Position numbers and translations under genes: made by a program. Shown here one piece after another: positions 1-6,240 of a stretch of 6,309 bases of DNA (its first letter is position 1; every line of letters begins with the position of its first letter). This DNA comes from Acidobacteriaceae bacterium (GTDB lineage Bacteria > Acidobacteriota > Terriglobia > Terriglobales > Acidobacteriaceae), in contig PLBX01000164.1 in NCBI GenBank assembly GCA_003135495.1, positions 19,651 through 25,959 of the forward strand, written 5' to 3'. Below the pieces are notes generated by a model. That model ran no database searches, was not told the origin of the DNA, and saw only the letters and a program-made list of their open reading frames with translations.

Positions 1-1
1 A

Positions 2-574
2 CGTAACAACGAAGCAGAACTTATTGAGCGGGCGAAACAGGGTGACGAAGCAGCTTTCGAAGCCTTGTATCACCAGCACAAACGTCGAGTGTATTCGCTA
101 TGTTTGCGGATGGTTTCCAATCCCGCGCAGGCCGAAGATCTGGCCCAAGAAGCATTTCTTCAGCTCTATCGCAAGATTGGAACGTTCCGCGGGGAATCGG
201 CGTTTTCAACTTGGCTGCACCGCATGACGGTAAATGTGGTACTGATGCAGTTGCGCAAGAAGGGCCTTCCGGTGGTGTCGCTCGAGGAGACTCTCGAAGC
301 CGACGACGAGGCTCCCAGAAAAGAGTTTGGCGCCAAGGATGTAAAGCTGACTGGATCGGTAGATCGACTGGAACTGAGACGTGCTATCGATCGGCTGCCG
401 CCGGGGTATCGAACGGTTTTTATACTGCACGACGTTGAGGGATTCGAGCACAACGAAATTGCGGAAATCGTGGGATGCTCGATTGGTAATAGCAAGTCGC
501 AACTTCACAAAGCAAGATTGAAGTTGCGAGATTTTCTGAAGTTCATGAGAGCCGAACAGGCCAAGACTGGTTAG
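2..574 (+). CDS. ECF-family RNA polymerase sigma factor (5' end outside window)
   Basis: An alternative sigma factor of the extracytoplasmic-function (sigma-70 family, RpoE-like) group, which directs RNA polymerase to a stress regulon. The frame is open to the left edge, and the visible N-terminus ([18 protein letters not shown]) is a standard ECF start, so only a few residues are missing. Region 2 spans about nt 40-265, with the core-binding segment [16 protein letters not shown] followed by [14 protein letters not shown] for -10 recognition. An acidic, variable linker follows. Region 4 spans about nt 355-545, with [17 protein letters not shown] and the helix-turn-helix segment [20 protein letters not shown] for -35 recognition. 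There is no long C-terminal extension. A TTG at 65 could be read as a start, but it would remove part of region 2. The anti-sigma gene begins 29 bases after the stop, as expected for a sigma/anti-sigma operon that often regulates itself. The family is certain; the regulon is unknown. Confidence 0.95.
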   Translation, partial: RNNEAELIERAKQGDEAAFEALYHQHKRRVYSLCLRMVSNPAQAEDLAQEAFLQLYRKIGTFRGESAFSTWLHRMTVNVVLMQLRKKGLPVVSLEETLEADDEAPRKEFGAKDVKLTGSVDRLELRRAIDRLPPGYRTVFILHDVEGFEHNEIAEIVGCSIGNSKSQLHKARLKLRDFLKFMRAEQAKTG

Positions 575-590
575 TGGATGTTGCAGCACT

Positions 591-598
591 GGGGAGAG
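591..598 (+). promoter_or_regulatory. Shine-Dalgarno site fixing the anti-sigma start
   Basis: GGGGAGAG lies 5 bases before ATG 604. It supports that ATG over the in-frame GTG at 574, which overlaps the sigma stop codon but has no well-placed purine-rich site upstream. Confidence 0.7.
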
Positions 599-603
599 AT
601 GTT

Positions 604-1431
604 ATGACGTGTTCTGAAGTTCAAGAAGTTTTGCCGGAGCTTATCGATGCTCCGGAGAACGGGAACCTTCCGTTCGATTTCCAAAGTCATTTAAGCTCCT
701 GCGCTGACTGTTCTGGCTTGGTGTCGGAATTGAGAACGATATCGGGCGGGGCGAGGCAACTGGCAGAGAATGACGAGCCGGCACCGGAATTGTGGCTGCG
801 CATTGCAGCTCAGTTACAGGCTGAAGGGCTGATCCGCGATCAAGAAACGGATTTTTCGGAGCGCGAGCAGCAACGCGTGTTGGTGCCAACGAGGCCGCGA
901 TGGCGTATGTCGTGGCTGGTTCCAGTGGCGGCAGTGCTGCTGGTGGCCGGGACCTACGTGGCGAAACATCAATCGCAGCCGCTGACTTCAGAGCGTAAAG
1001 CACCGGCAACTCCGGCGCCTACCCCATCTCCCAACACGCAATCTACTAACACAACGGCTTCCACTCCGTCAGCACCTTCCTCTTCGATCCCAGCTTCAAC
1101 GCCTACTCCGGCTTCAACGCCCGTTGTGGCATCAACCGGCAAGGCTGCATCTTCCGCTGAGTCAGAGCAGTTGGCGCAGAGTCGTAGAGAGAGTCAAGAA
1201 GCCGCACCGAGCAGCGAAGATGACGAACAATTTCTGAGTGTGGTTTCAACCCGTGCGCCTTCGATGAAAGCAACGTATGAAAAGCAGTTGCAAGCTGTGA
1301 ATGCCGACATTCGGGAATCGCAGGCTTATGTGGATCAGAATCCGGGGGATGCGGACGCGCGTCAGCATCTGATGGAAGCGTACCAGCAGAAGGCACTTCT
1401 TTATCAGATTGCATTGGATCGTATTCAATAG
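604..1431 (+). CDS. Membrane-anchored zinc-finger anti-sigma factor
   Basis: A 275-residue anti-sigma factor that probably holds the upstream ECF sigma factor inactive at the inner membrane. The N-terminus carries the zinc anti-sigma (ZAS, zf-HC2) pattern: C3-x25-H29-x3-C33-x2-C36. A charged helical segment follows, then one transmembrane helix at about 103-120 (WLVPVAAVLLVAGTYVA) preceded by RPRWR, which suggests a cytoplasmic N-terminus. Outside the membrane, residues 124-185 are a low-complexity Ala/Ser/Thr/Pro linker containing a duplicated PASTP unit. Residues 221-275 are predicted helical (YEKQLQAVNADIRESQAYV, then a helix ending ALLYQIALDRIQ), possibly a TPR-like or coiled-coil sensor or oligomerisation segment. 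The start was chosen from the Shine-Dalgarno site and from Cys3 lying next to the initiator; a GTG 30 bases upstream would add ten residues. Release by regulated proteolysis or by a conformational change is inferred, since no signal-sensing domain is recognisable. Confidence 0.9.
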   Translation: MTCSEVQEVLPELIDAPENGNLPFDFQSHLSSCADCSGLVSELRTISGGARQLAENDEPAPELWLRIAAQLQAEGLIRDQETDFSEREQQRVLVPTRPRWRMSWLVPVAAVLLVAGTYVAKHQSQPLTSERKAPATPAPTPSPNTQSTNTTASTPSAPSSSIPASTPTPASTPVVASTGKAASSAESEQLAQSRRESQEAAPSSEDDEQFLSVVSTRAPSMKATYEKQLQAVNADIRESQAYVDQNPGDADARQHLMEAYQQKALLYQIALDRIQ

Positions 1432-1474
1432 TCGGAAGGGCGGACCGGCGTACCCGGCCGCAGGGGCGTAGGTT

Positions 1475-2401
1475 ATGGCGAGTCTTCGGGGAGTTTTTCA
1501 CAGCGGAGTTCATCACACAGTCATCAACTCAAACCTGGCCGCGAGTCTGATGCTGTCGGCATGTCTGGCATCGACAGCCTTCTCCCAGACGGCGCCTCCA
1601 ACTTCCGCCCAGCCCTCCGCGCAAACCACGAAGAAGGAGTACCGGTTTGCGGTTGGCGCGCGGCCCAATATTTCCGTCGACACACAGAACGGCGCAATTT
1701 CTGTGAAGCCCGGGACCAGTAACCAGATCGTCGTGACGGCGACAATCAAGTCCGCGAATGTCGAGGTTGACCGCCAGCAAACGGGCGAGCGCATCGATAT
1801 TGCAACCCACGTGCTCCAAGGTGCGGGACAACAGACGGGGCAGATTGATTATGACGTGCTGGTTCCAGCCGGGGCCACGGTTAGCCTCCATTCTTCGACC
1901 GGGCCGCTATCGGCGGAGCGTCTACAGGGTGACATGACTCTGGAAGGTACGGATGCCGTCGTGGATATTCGAACCATCAATAATGGCCACGTGCACGTTC
2001 GCACCATGCGTGGACCGATCACGCTGACTGACGTGCGCAATGGGCACGTGGAAATCTCATCGATCAGCGGCGATGTGCACCTGAAATCAGTGACCGGCCC
2101 GCTGGTGCAGGCGAATTCCGGCAGCGGCAAAATTTTTTATGACGGTGACTTCGGCTCCGGCGGCGACTATAAGTTCACCACCCACACCGGCGATATCGAG
2201 GCTTTGGCCCCCGCTTATGTGTCCGCTGATTTCAAAGCGCACTCTGTCCTCGGGCGCGTGCAGAATGACTTCCCGCTTCACCCCCAGCACTCCCGTTTTT
2301 CCGAGGAAGCGGGACGTTCCTTCTTCGGCACTGCAGGCAATGCAGGATCGTCGGTAGTGCTGCGCTCCTTCAGTGGTAAAATCCGCCTCAAGCAACGCTG
2401 A
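1475..2401 (+). CDS. Exported DUF4097-like beta-repeat protein
   Basis: A 308-residue exported protein resembling the DUF4097 (putative adhesin-like) family, which is rich in short beta-strands likely to stack as a beta-helix. The N-terminus has a hydrophobic stretch at about 21-36 and a plausible signal peptidase I site after residue 37 (TAFS|Q). The stretch also contains LSAC at 27-30, which fits a lipobox, so a lipoprotein is possible. A Gln/Thr/Pro/Ser-rich spacer follows to about residue 50. Strand repeats then run to the C-terminus, clearest as NGHVHVRTMRGPITLTDVR at 170-188 and NGHVEISSISGDVHLKSV at 189-206. The protein ends in SFSGKIRLKQR. There is no catalytic motif. The gene starts 43 bases after the anti-sigma gene, with AGGGG at 1462-1466 as a likely ribosome site. 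Co-transcription with the sigma/anti-sigma pair suggests an envelope role or a target or modulator of that circuit. The molecular function is unknown. Confidence 0.82.
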   Translation: MASLRGVFHSGVHHTVINSNLAASLMLSACLASTAFSQTAPPTSAQPSAQTTKKEYRFAVGARPNISVDTQNGAISVKPGTSNQIVVTATIKSANVEVDRQQTGERIDIATHVLQGAGQQTGQIDYDVLVPAGATVSLHSSTGPLSAERLQGDMTLEGTDAVVDIRTINNGHVHVRTMRGPITLTDVRNGHVEISSISGDVHLKSVTGPLVQANSGSGKIFYDGDFGSGGDYKFTTHTGDIEALAPAYVSADFKAHSVLGRVQNDFPLHPQHSRFSEEAGRSFFGTAGNAGSSVVLRSFSGKIRLKQR

Positions 2402-2415
2402 AAATAAATCTGAAC

Positions 2416-2482
2416 CAGCTCTCAGCTATCAGTTCTCAGCATTCAGTTAAAGCCCTGAGATGTAATTGATAGCTGACCGCTG
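2416..2482 (+). repeat. Short tandem and inverted repeat before aroK
   Basis: Two tandem 14-mers, CTCAGCTATCAGTT (2421-2434) and CTCAGCATTCAGTT (2435-2448), match at 12 of 14 bases. The sequence also folds back: TCAGCTATCA (2422-2431) is a perfect inverted match to TGATAGCTGA (2467-2476). TCTCAG (2434-2439) pairs with CTGAGA (2455-2460), and four outer pairs (2416-2419 with 2479-2482) extend the stem. There is no T-tract, so it is not a classical terminator. It looks like a REP-like intergenic repeat and fills most of the 91-base gap between the DUF4097 gene and aroK. A role in mRNA 3'-end stability, or passive repeat spread, is inferred. Copies elsewhere in the genome cannot be seen from here. 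Confidence 0.65.
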
Positions 2483-2492
2483 AAAGCTAATC

Positions 2493-3083
2493 ATGGAGCC
2501 TCCTCCGGCGAACGCGCGCGCCGTCTTTCTCGTCGGATTCATGGCGTCCGGAAAGACTACCGTAGGAGCGGCGCTTGCCCGTAGGCTGGCTTGGGACTTT
2601 GTGGATCTGGATGCCGAGATCGAAATCCGTGAGGGCAAAGCCATCGCCGAGATTTTTCGTGATCGCGGAGAAAGTGAGTTTCGACTGATCGAGGCCGCTG
2701 CTCTCCGCGAGTTGACTGAAGCGCTGGAACGCGACACCGTAATCGCGCTCGGTGGCGGAGCTTTTGCCCAATCCGATAATCTGGAATTGCTAAAGCCTTG
2801 GCCTTCTATTTTCCTGGACGCCCCGGTGGAAGAGCTCTGGCGCCGTAGTCAACAGGAAGATAAAAAGCGGCCGCTTCGGAATAATTTTCCCGATTTTGCG
2901 CGCTTGCACGAAAATCGGTTGCCCTTTTATCGCAAGGCGCAGGTCACTATCGTAACCTCTGGACGGGATCAAACCTCCCTTTGTGCCGAAATCGAGAGTA
3001 TTTTGCAGTTTTGGGATAAATCGGCATCCGCCGTTTCCTCTCAGGCTCCTCAAACTCGTTTTGAAACAGGAGAAACAAAGTGA
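2493..3083 (+). CDS. aroK: Shikimate kinase
   Basis: Phosphorylates shikimate to shikimate-3-phosphate with ATP, the fifth step of the chorismate pathway to aromatic amino acids, in the cytoplasm. The 196-residue protein has the expected order of motifs: P-loop G15-x4-G20-K21-T22; the VDLDAEIE segment with D40 as the shikimate-binding Asp; GESEFRLIE with substrate-binding R64; GGGA at 87-90; the lid motif KKRPL with R126; and the adenine/substrate-side RLPFYRKA with R142. Bacterial shikimate kinases are usually about 170-180 residues; the excess is a short N-terminal leader and a roughly 20-residue polar C-terminal tail. ATG 2493 is the only sensible start, because the next Met (residue 17) lies inside the P-loop. 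The ribosome site is weak (GAAAG, 2482-2486) and abuts the repeat element. The stop codon overlaps the GTG of the following gene. All key residues are present. The symbol aroK rather than aroL is by convention. Confidence 0.95.
   Translation: MEPPPANARAVFLVGFMASGKTTVGAALARRLAWDFVDLDAEIEIREGKAIAEIFRDRGESEFRLIEAAALRELTEALERDTVIALGGGAFAQSDNLELLKPWPSIFLDAPVEELWRRSQQEDKKRPLRNNFPDFARLHENRLPFYRKAQVTIVTSGRDQTSLCAEIESILQFWDKSASAVSSQAPQTRFETGETK
3068..3073 (+). promoter_or_regulatory. Shine-Dalgarno site inside the 3' end of aroK
   Basis: AGGAGA lies 6 bases before GTG 3080. It is the best ribosome site in the window and supports a non-ATG start whose GTGA sequence overlaps the aroK stop codon, indicating translational coupling. 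Confidence 0.75.
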
Positions 3084-3853
3084 AGTTGTTTTTACGCCTA
3101 CTCCCCATGCTGGCTGCAGTAATGTTGGTGATCGCACAATCGGTCGCGGCTTCGGCTGCTCCCTTGCCTAAGGACGATAAAGAGAAAGAAGCAAAACACG
3201 AAGGCAAGGAAATCGACTCAGGATCTTTTGGCGTATTCCAGAACGGGCACCGTGTGGGAACAGAAACATTCTCCATTTACCAGACCGGCTATGGCAGCGT
3301 GATCCATTCCGAATTTAAGACGGAGAATGCCCCCACCGAAGCGATGCAGACGTCCGAGATGCAGCTCACGTCCAATGGCGACATCCGGCGTTACGAATGG
3401 AAAGAAATAAGCCCAGAGAAGGCGCAATCGGTAGTGGTTCCGGCGTCCGATTTTCTGACCCAGAAATGGAAGGCTTCGCCGCAGGACAAAGAACAAGAAC
3501 AGCCCTACTTGCTGCCGGTTTCAACCAGCATTCTCGATGACTATTTCTTTGTTCATCGCGAAGTGCTGGCGTGGAAGTTTCTAGGCGCCTCTTGCAAGCA
3601 GGACAAAGTGCTGCAGTGTCCGGTAAAGCAGCGCGCGCAATTTGGGACGTTGAACCCGCGCCAGCATGCTCCCGCCCCGATGAGCATGGAATTTCTAGGC
3701 CGGGAGAAAGTTGCGCTAAAGGGCGGAGAACAAGACTTACTCAAGCTGGAACTGAAAGGCGAGTCAAGTACTTGGCAACTATGGCTCAATGATCAATTTA
3801 AAGTGATGCGAATGGTGATTGTGGGAGAGAATACAGAAGTGGTTCGCGATTAG
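3080..3853 (+). CDS. Exported protein of unknown function, coupled to aroK
   Basis: A 257-residue protein whose family I do not recognise with certainty. Residues 1-26 are a clear Sec signal peptide: K2 and R6, a hydrophobic core LLPMLAAVMLVIA, and a signal peptidase I site VAASA|AP. A Lys/Glu-rich, probably disordered stretch follows (31-46). The mature part is rich in alternating beta-type sequence starting SGSFGVFQNGHRVGTETFSIY (about 47-67). That opening is loosely like DUF3108- or DUF6134-type periplasmic beta-barrel proteins, in which an early strand carries a 'xNGxxVG' turn; this is a resemblance only. Two cysteines, C172 and C180, lie close together and could form a disulphide. No catalytic motif or further membrane segment is visible. 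The GTG start overlaps the aroK stop and has a strong ribosome site, so the two genes are almost certainly co-transcribed, although a periplasmic protein has no evident role in the shikimate pathway. The gene is real; its function is unassigned. Confidence 0.85.
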   Translation: MKLFLRLLPMLAAVMLVIAQSVAASAAPLPKDDKEKEAKHEGKEIDSGSFGVFQNGHRVGTETFSIYQTGYGSVIHSEFKTENAPTEAMQTSEMQLTSNGDIRRYEWKEISPEKAQSVVVPASDFLTQKWKASPQDKEQEQPYLLPVSTSILDDYFFVHREVLAWKFLGASCKQDKVLQCPVKQRAQFGTLNPRQHAPAPMSMEFLGREKVALKGGEQDLLKLELKGESSTWQLWLNDQFKVMRMVIVGENTEVVRD

Positions 3854-3902
3854 GCGGACTCTCATACTGCGATAGTCCAGTCGGCTGACCACCTTTGCTA
3901 TC

Positions 3903-3935
3903 AACCATCATATTAACCATCATATTTAACCATCA
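3903..3935 (+). repeat. 12/13-base tandem repeat abutting the permease start codon
   Basis: AACCATCATATT (3903-3914) is followed by AACCATCATATTT (3915-3927) and a partial AACCATCA (3928-3935), which runs directly into ATG 3936. The array occupies the position where a Shine-Dalgarno site would be expected and contains none. The rest of the gap (3854-3902) holds only a weak 5-bp GGACT/AGTCC pairing (3856-3860 with 3874-3878) and no convincing promoter or terminator. Confidence 0.8.
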
Positions 3936-5051
3936 ATGACGATCATTGATTCACGCACCACACGCGTGCTGTTTACAGCAACGCTGTTCTTCTTGGGTAT
4001 TGGCTTTGTGTTGGCGGCCAGGCGAACGCTGCTGCTGTTCCTCTTTGCCATCATTTTTGCCTACCTCATTAATCCCGCAGTCGCGCGATTGGAAAAAATA
4101 GTGCATCGCCGGGCGTGGGCGATCGCAATTATTTATCTGCTGCTTCTGATTGGGATCGCAATCCTCGGCTTTCTGGTGGGCCCGCGGATCGCGCGGCAGA
4201 GCGCAAAGCTCAGCGAATCGCTGCCGGGGCTTATGGACAAGGCCAACACCGGACAAATCTTGGGTCAGATCCGGCAGTTGACGGCGAAGATCGGCAGCCA
4301 GCATCACTGGAGTTTTGCGACGCAGCAGCGCATTCAGAGCTTCCTGGTAACCCGGCGCGACGATCTGGCGCGTCTTGCTCAGCACATCGGTGTACGGGTT
4401 GCGGAATCGTTGCAGCAGGTTTGGGTATTGTTTCTCGTGCCCATCCTTGCCATCTTTTTTCTACGCGATGGCGGCAGCTTCCAGGAGACGCTGCTTTCGC
4501 TGGTGCAATCGCGCTCGCAACGCGAATTTCTGGATGATGTTCTCCAGGATTTGAATCAGATGCTGGCGCAATTTATACGCGCGCAACTGACGCTGGCGGC
4601 CTTGTCGTTCGTGGCCTACCTTACGTTTTTAGGATTGATGGGAGTGCCGTACGCACTCATGCTTGCCTCCGCCGGGGGCGCGCTCGAATTTCTTCCGGTG
4701 GCCGGACCGCTCATCGGCGGGGTTGCAATGTTGACTGTTGCAATGCTTTCTGGCTACGCGCACTGGGGCTACTTGCTGCTTTTTCTGTTTGTCTGGCGAA
4801 TGCTGCAGGACTACGTCATTTCTCCGCGCATCATGGGCAGCAGCGTCGAATTGCATCCCCTTGCGGCCTTGTTCGGAATTCTTGCTGGCGGCGAGATTGC
4901 GGGAGTGATCGGCGTGTATCTCTCTATACCCGTGATGGCCGGCCTGAGAATTGTCTGGCGGCGATGGCGCATTTTTGCCGAAAAGCGCAGATTTGGACCT
5001 TTGAACGGAGACGCGTTTCCGCAGGATTTGGGAAAAGGAAGAATCGGTTAG
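3936..5051 (+). CDS. AI-2E family (PF01594) membrane permease
   Basis: A 371-residue polytopic inner-membrane protein of the AI-2E transporter superfamily. Members include TqsA-like proteins linked to autoinducer-2 export and others linked to Na+/H+ exchange, but most have no proven substrate, so a quorum-sensing role should not be assumed. Helices are seen at about 11-28, 31-47, 60-82, 162-176, 216-234, a pair across 237-272, 278-291 and 310-337, giving the usual roughly eight TM layout. A soluble loop (83-160) follows helix 3. Family signatures are present: RAQLTLAALSF (215-225); LEFLPVAGPLIGG (250-262), the conserved IP-x-x-GP-like turn; and DYVISPRIMGSSVELHP (292-308), the conserved D-x-x-x-x-P-x-x-x-G...LHP motif. 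The tail (340-371) is basic and cytoplasmic. ATG 3936 is preceded by an in-frame stop at 3927. The only nearby alternative is GTG 3966, which would trim the start of the protein but also lacks a ribosome site. Confidence 0.9.
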   Translation: MTIIDSRTTRVLFTATLFFLGIGFVLAARRTLLLFLFAIIFAYLINPAVARLEKIVHRRAWAIAIIYLLLLIGIAILGFLVGPRIARQSAKLSESLPGLMDKANTGQILGQIRQLTAKIGSQHHWSFATQQRIQSFLVTRRDDLARLAQHIGVRVAESLQQVWVLFLVPILAIFFLRDGGSFQETLLSLVQSRSQREFLDDVLQDLNQMLAQFIRAQLTLAALSFVAYLTFLGLMGVPYALMLASAGGALEFLPVAGPLIGGVAMLTVAMLSGYAHWGYLLLFLFVWRMLQDYVISPRIMGSSVELHPLAALFGILAGGEIAGVIGVYLSIPVMAGLRIVWRRWRIFAEKRRFGPLNGDAFPQDLGKGRIG

Positions 5052-5077
5052 CCGCGTTCCGCATTCATGCTGGCCTC

Positions 5078-5103
5078 TCTTCAATAATTATTTGAAGATT
5101 TTT
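5078..5103 (+). terminator. Weak AT-rich hairpin with T-run after the permease gene
   Basis: TCTTCAA (5078-5084) pairs with TTGAAGA (5092-5098) around a 7-base loop, and TTTTT (5099-5103) overlaps the stem end. The geometry is that of a Rho-independent terminator, but the stem has only two G-C pairs, so it would be inefficient at best. It lies 27 bases after the permease stop and about 70 bases before the asd promoter, which is a sensible location. Confidence 0.3.
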
Positions 5104-5165
5104 CTCGCGCTTATGCTTGATTCGTCCCGCTGGATTTGAGAAAGCGGCCATCTACAGAAAGTCGC

Positions 5166-5174
5166 TGGTATAAA
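5166..5174 (+). promoter_or_regulatory. Extended -10 promoter for asd
   Basis: TGGTATAAA contains a TGn extension and a TATAAA hexamer (5169-5174). No good -35 sits 16-18 bases upstream, which is common for extended -10 promoters; TTGAGA at 5136-5141 is too far away (27-base spacer). Transcription would begin near 5181, only about seven bases before the asd ATG. Confidence 0.5.
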
Positions 5175-5187
5175 ATCACAATTCAAC

Positions 5188-6240
5188 ATGCCGAATAAAC
5201 TTGCTGTAGGAATTCTTGGTGCCACGGGCATCGTGGGGCAGAGATTTATCCAAATGCTCGAGGGGCATCCGTGGTTTGAAGTGGCGTGGCTGGCCGCGTC
5301 CGATCGATCGGAAGGGCGTGCTTACGCTGAAGCGTCACGCTGGAAATTGAAGACGGCGATCCCGGCTGCCGTCGCGAAGATGAAGGTGTCGCCCGCAAAA
5401 CCTGATGGCGCGCCAAAAATTATTTTCGTCGCGCTTGATGCTTCAATCGCGCGCGAGATGGAGCCGCAGTTCGCAGAGGCTGGATGCGCCGTAATTTCCA
5501 ATTCAAGTGCGTTACGCATGCAGTCGGATGTGCCACTAGTGATTCCTGAGGTCAATGGCGATCACATTGCATTGATTGAGAAGCAGTCGTGGCGAGCGAA
5601 ATCTCGCGGGTATGTAGTGACGAATCCCAACTGCTCTGCCATCGGACTGGTGCTGGCACTAGCGCCCCTGCATCACGCATTCACGCTGGAGAAGGTCATG
5701 GCGGTCACTATGCAGGCGGTGAGTGGGGCTGGTTATCCGGGCGTTGCGTCACTCGACATTCTCGGCAACGTGATTCCTTACATTTCTAACGAAGAAGAAA
5801 AAATGGAGGAGGAGACGCAAAAACTTTTAGGTACGCTGATTGGCTCGCGCATTGATCCAGCTCCGTTTGCAATGAGCGCGCAATGCAATCGCGTTGCGGT
5901 GGAAGATGGGCACACCGAATCGATTGCGATCCGTCTGCAAAAGAAAGCGACCGCAGAAGAGATTATTGCCGCGTGGAATGGCTTTCGTCCGGAGCCGCAG
6001 CAGCTGCGCCTGCCGAGCGCACCCGCGCAACCCATCGTTTACATGACCGCGCCGGATCGTCCCCAACCGCGCTTTGATTGCGATGCCGGGGCAGGCATGG
6101 CAACTTCTGTCGGACGCCTGCGGAAATGCAATGTTCTCGATTGGAAATTTACCGTCCTGTCCCACAACACGATTCGCGGAGCAGCCGGGGCTGCGGTGCT
6201 CAATGCCGAACTCCTGAAGGCGAAGGGATATTTCGGGTGA
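5188..6240 (+). CDS. asd: Aspartate-semialdehyde dehydrogenase, archaeal/fungal type
   Basis: Reduces L-aspartyl-4-phosphate with NADPH to aspartate semialdehyde, the branch point to threonine, methionine, lysine and diaminopimelate, in the cytoplasm. The 350-residue length and motifs match the archaeal/yeast HOM2-like class rather than the E. coli-type class. The Rossmann motif is GILGATGIVG (8-17). The nucleophile is C149 in TNPNCSAIGL. SGAGYPGV (179-186) is followed by the class-typical segment ending NEEEKMEEE (201-209). The catalytic acid/base is H242 in VEDGHTESIAIRL. The C-terminus contains VLSHNTIRGAAGAAVLNAE, with H326 at its HNT. The protein appears full length with all key residues. 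The ATG has no Shine-Dalgarno site and lies about seven bases after the expected transcription start, so translation may be near-leaderless. The stop overlaps a possible downstream ATG (TGATG). Confidence 0.95.
   Translation: MPNKLAVGILGATGIVGQRFIQMLEGHPWFEVAWLAASDRSEGRAYAEASRWKLKTAIPAAVAKMKVSPAKPDGAPKIIFVALDASIAREMEPQFAEAGCAVISNSSALRMQSDVPLVIPEVNGDHIALIEKQSWRAKSRGYVVTNPNCSAIGLVLALAPLHHAFTLEKVMAVTMQAVSGAGYPGVASLDILGNVIPYISNEEEKMEEETQKLLGTLIGSRIDPAPFAMSAQCNRVAVEDGHTESIAIRLQKKATAEEIIAAWNGFRPEPQQLRLPSAPAQPIVYMTAPDRPQPRFDCDAGAGMATSVGRLRKCNVLDWKFTVLSHNTIRGAAGAAVLNAELLKAKGYFG

Noticed and set aside
65..574. TTG at 65 as the start of the sigma factor
   Set aside because: The frame is open to the window edge and upstream codons encode standard ECF region 2 residues, so the true start is outside the window.
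574..603. GTG 574 as the anti-sigma start
   Set aside because: It has no well-placed ribosome site, whereas ATG 604 has GGGGAGAG and places Cys3 of the zinc motif at the usual N-terminal position.
1432..1474. Terminator between the anti-sigma and DUF4097 genes
   Set aside because: There is only a short GC-rich CCGG self-pairing and no T-run. The gap is 43 bases and fits an operon.
1103..1516. 137-codon open frame on the minus strand
   Set aside because: It lies antisense to the anti-sigma and DUF4097 genes. Its composition is low-complexity shadow sequence and no domain is recognisable.
2461..2466. TGTAAT as a -10 box for aroK
   Set aside because: No -35 or TGn extension is correctly placed, and it lies in the loop of the repeat element.
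3903..3935. CRISPR-like array
   Set aside because: The units are 12-13 bases and directly adjacent, with no spacers and no cas genes, so it is a simple tandem repeat.
3936..5051. Autoinducer-2 export as the specific function of the permease
   Set aside because: PF01594 covers several transport activities and no luxS or AI-2 gene is nearby. Only the family can be stated.
4629..5084. 151-codon open frame on the minus strand
   Set aside because: It is antisense to the conserved C-terminal half of the permease, with no domain. It is a by-product of codon bias.
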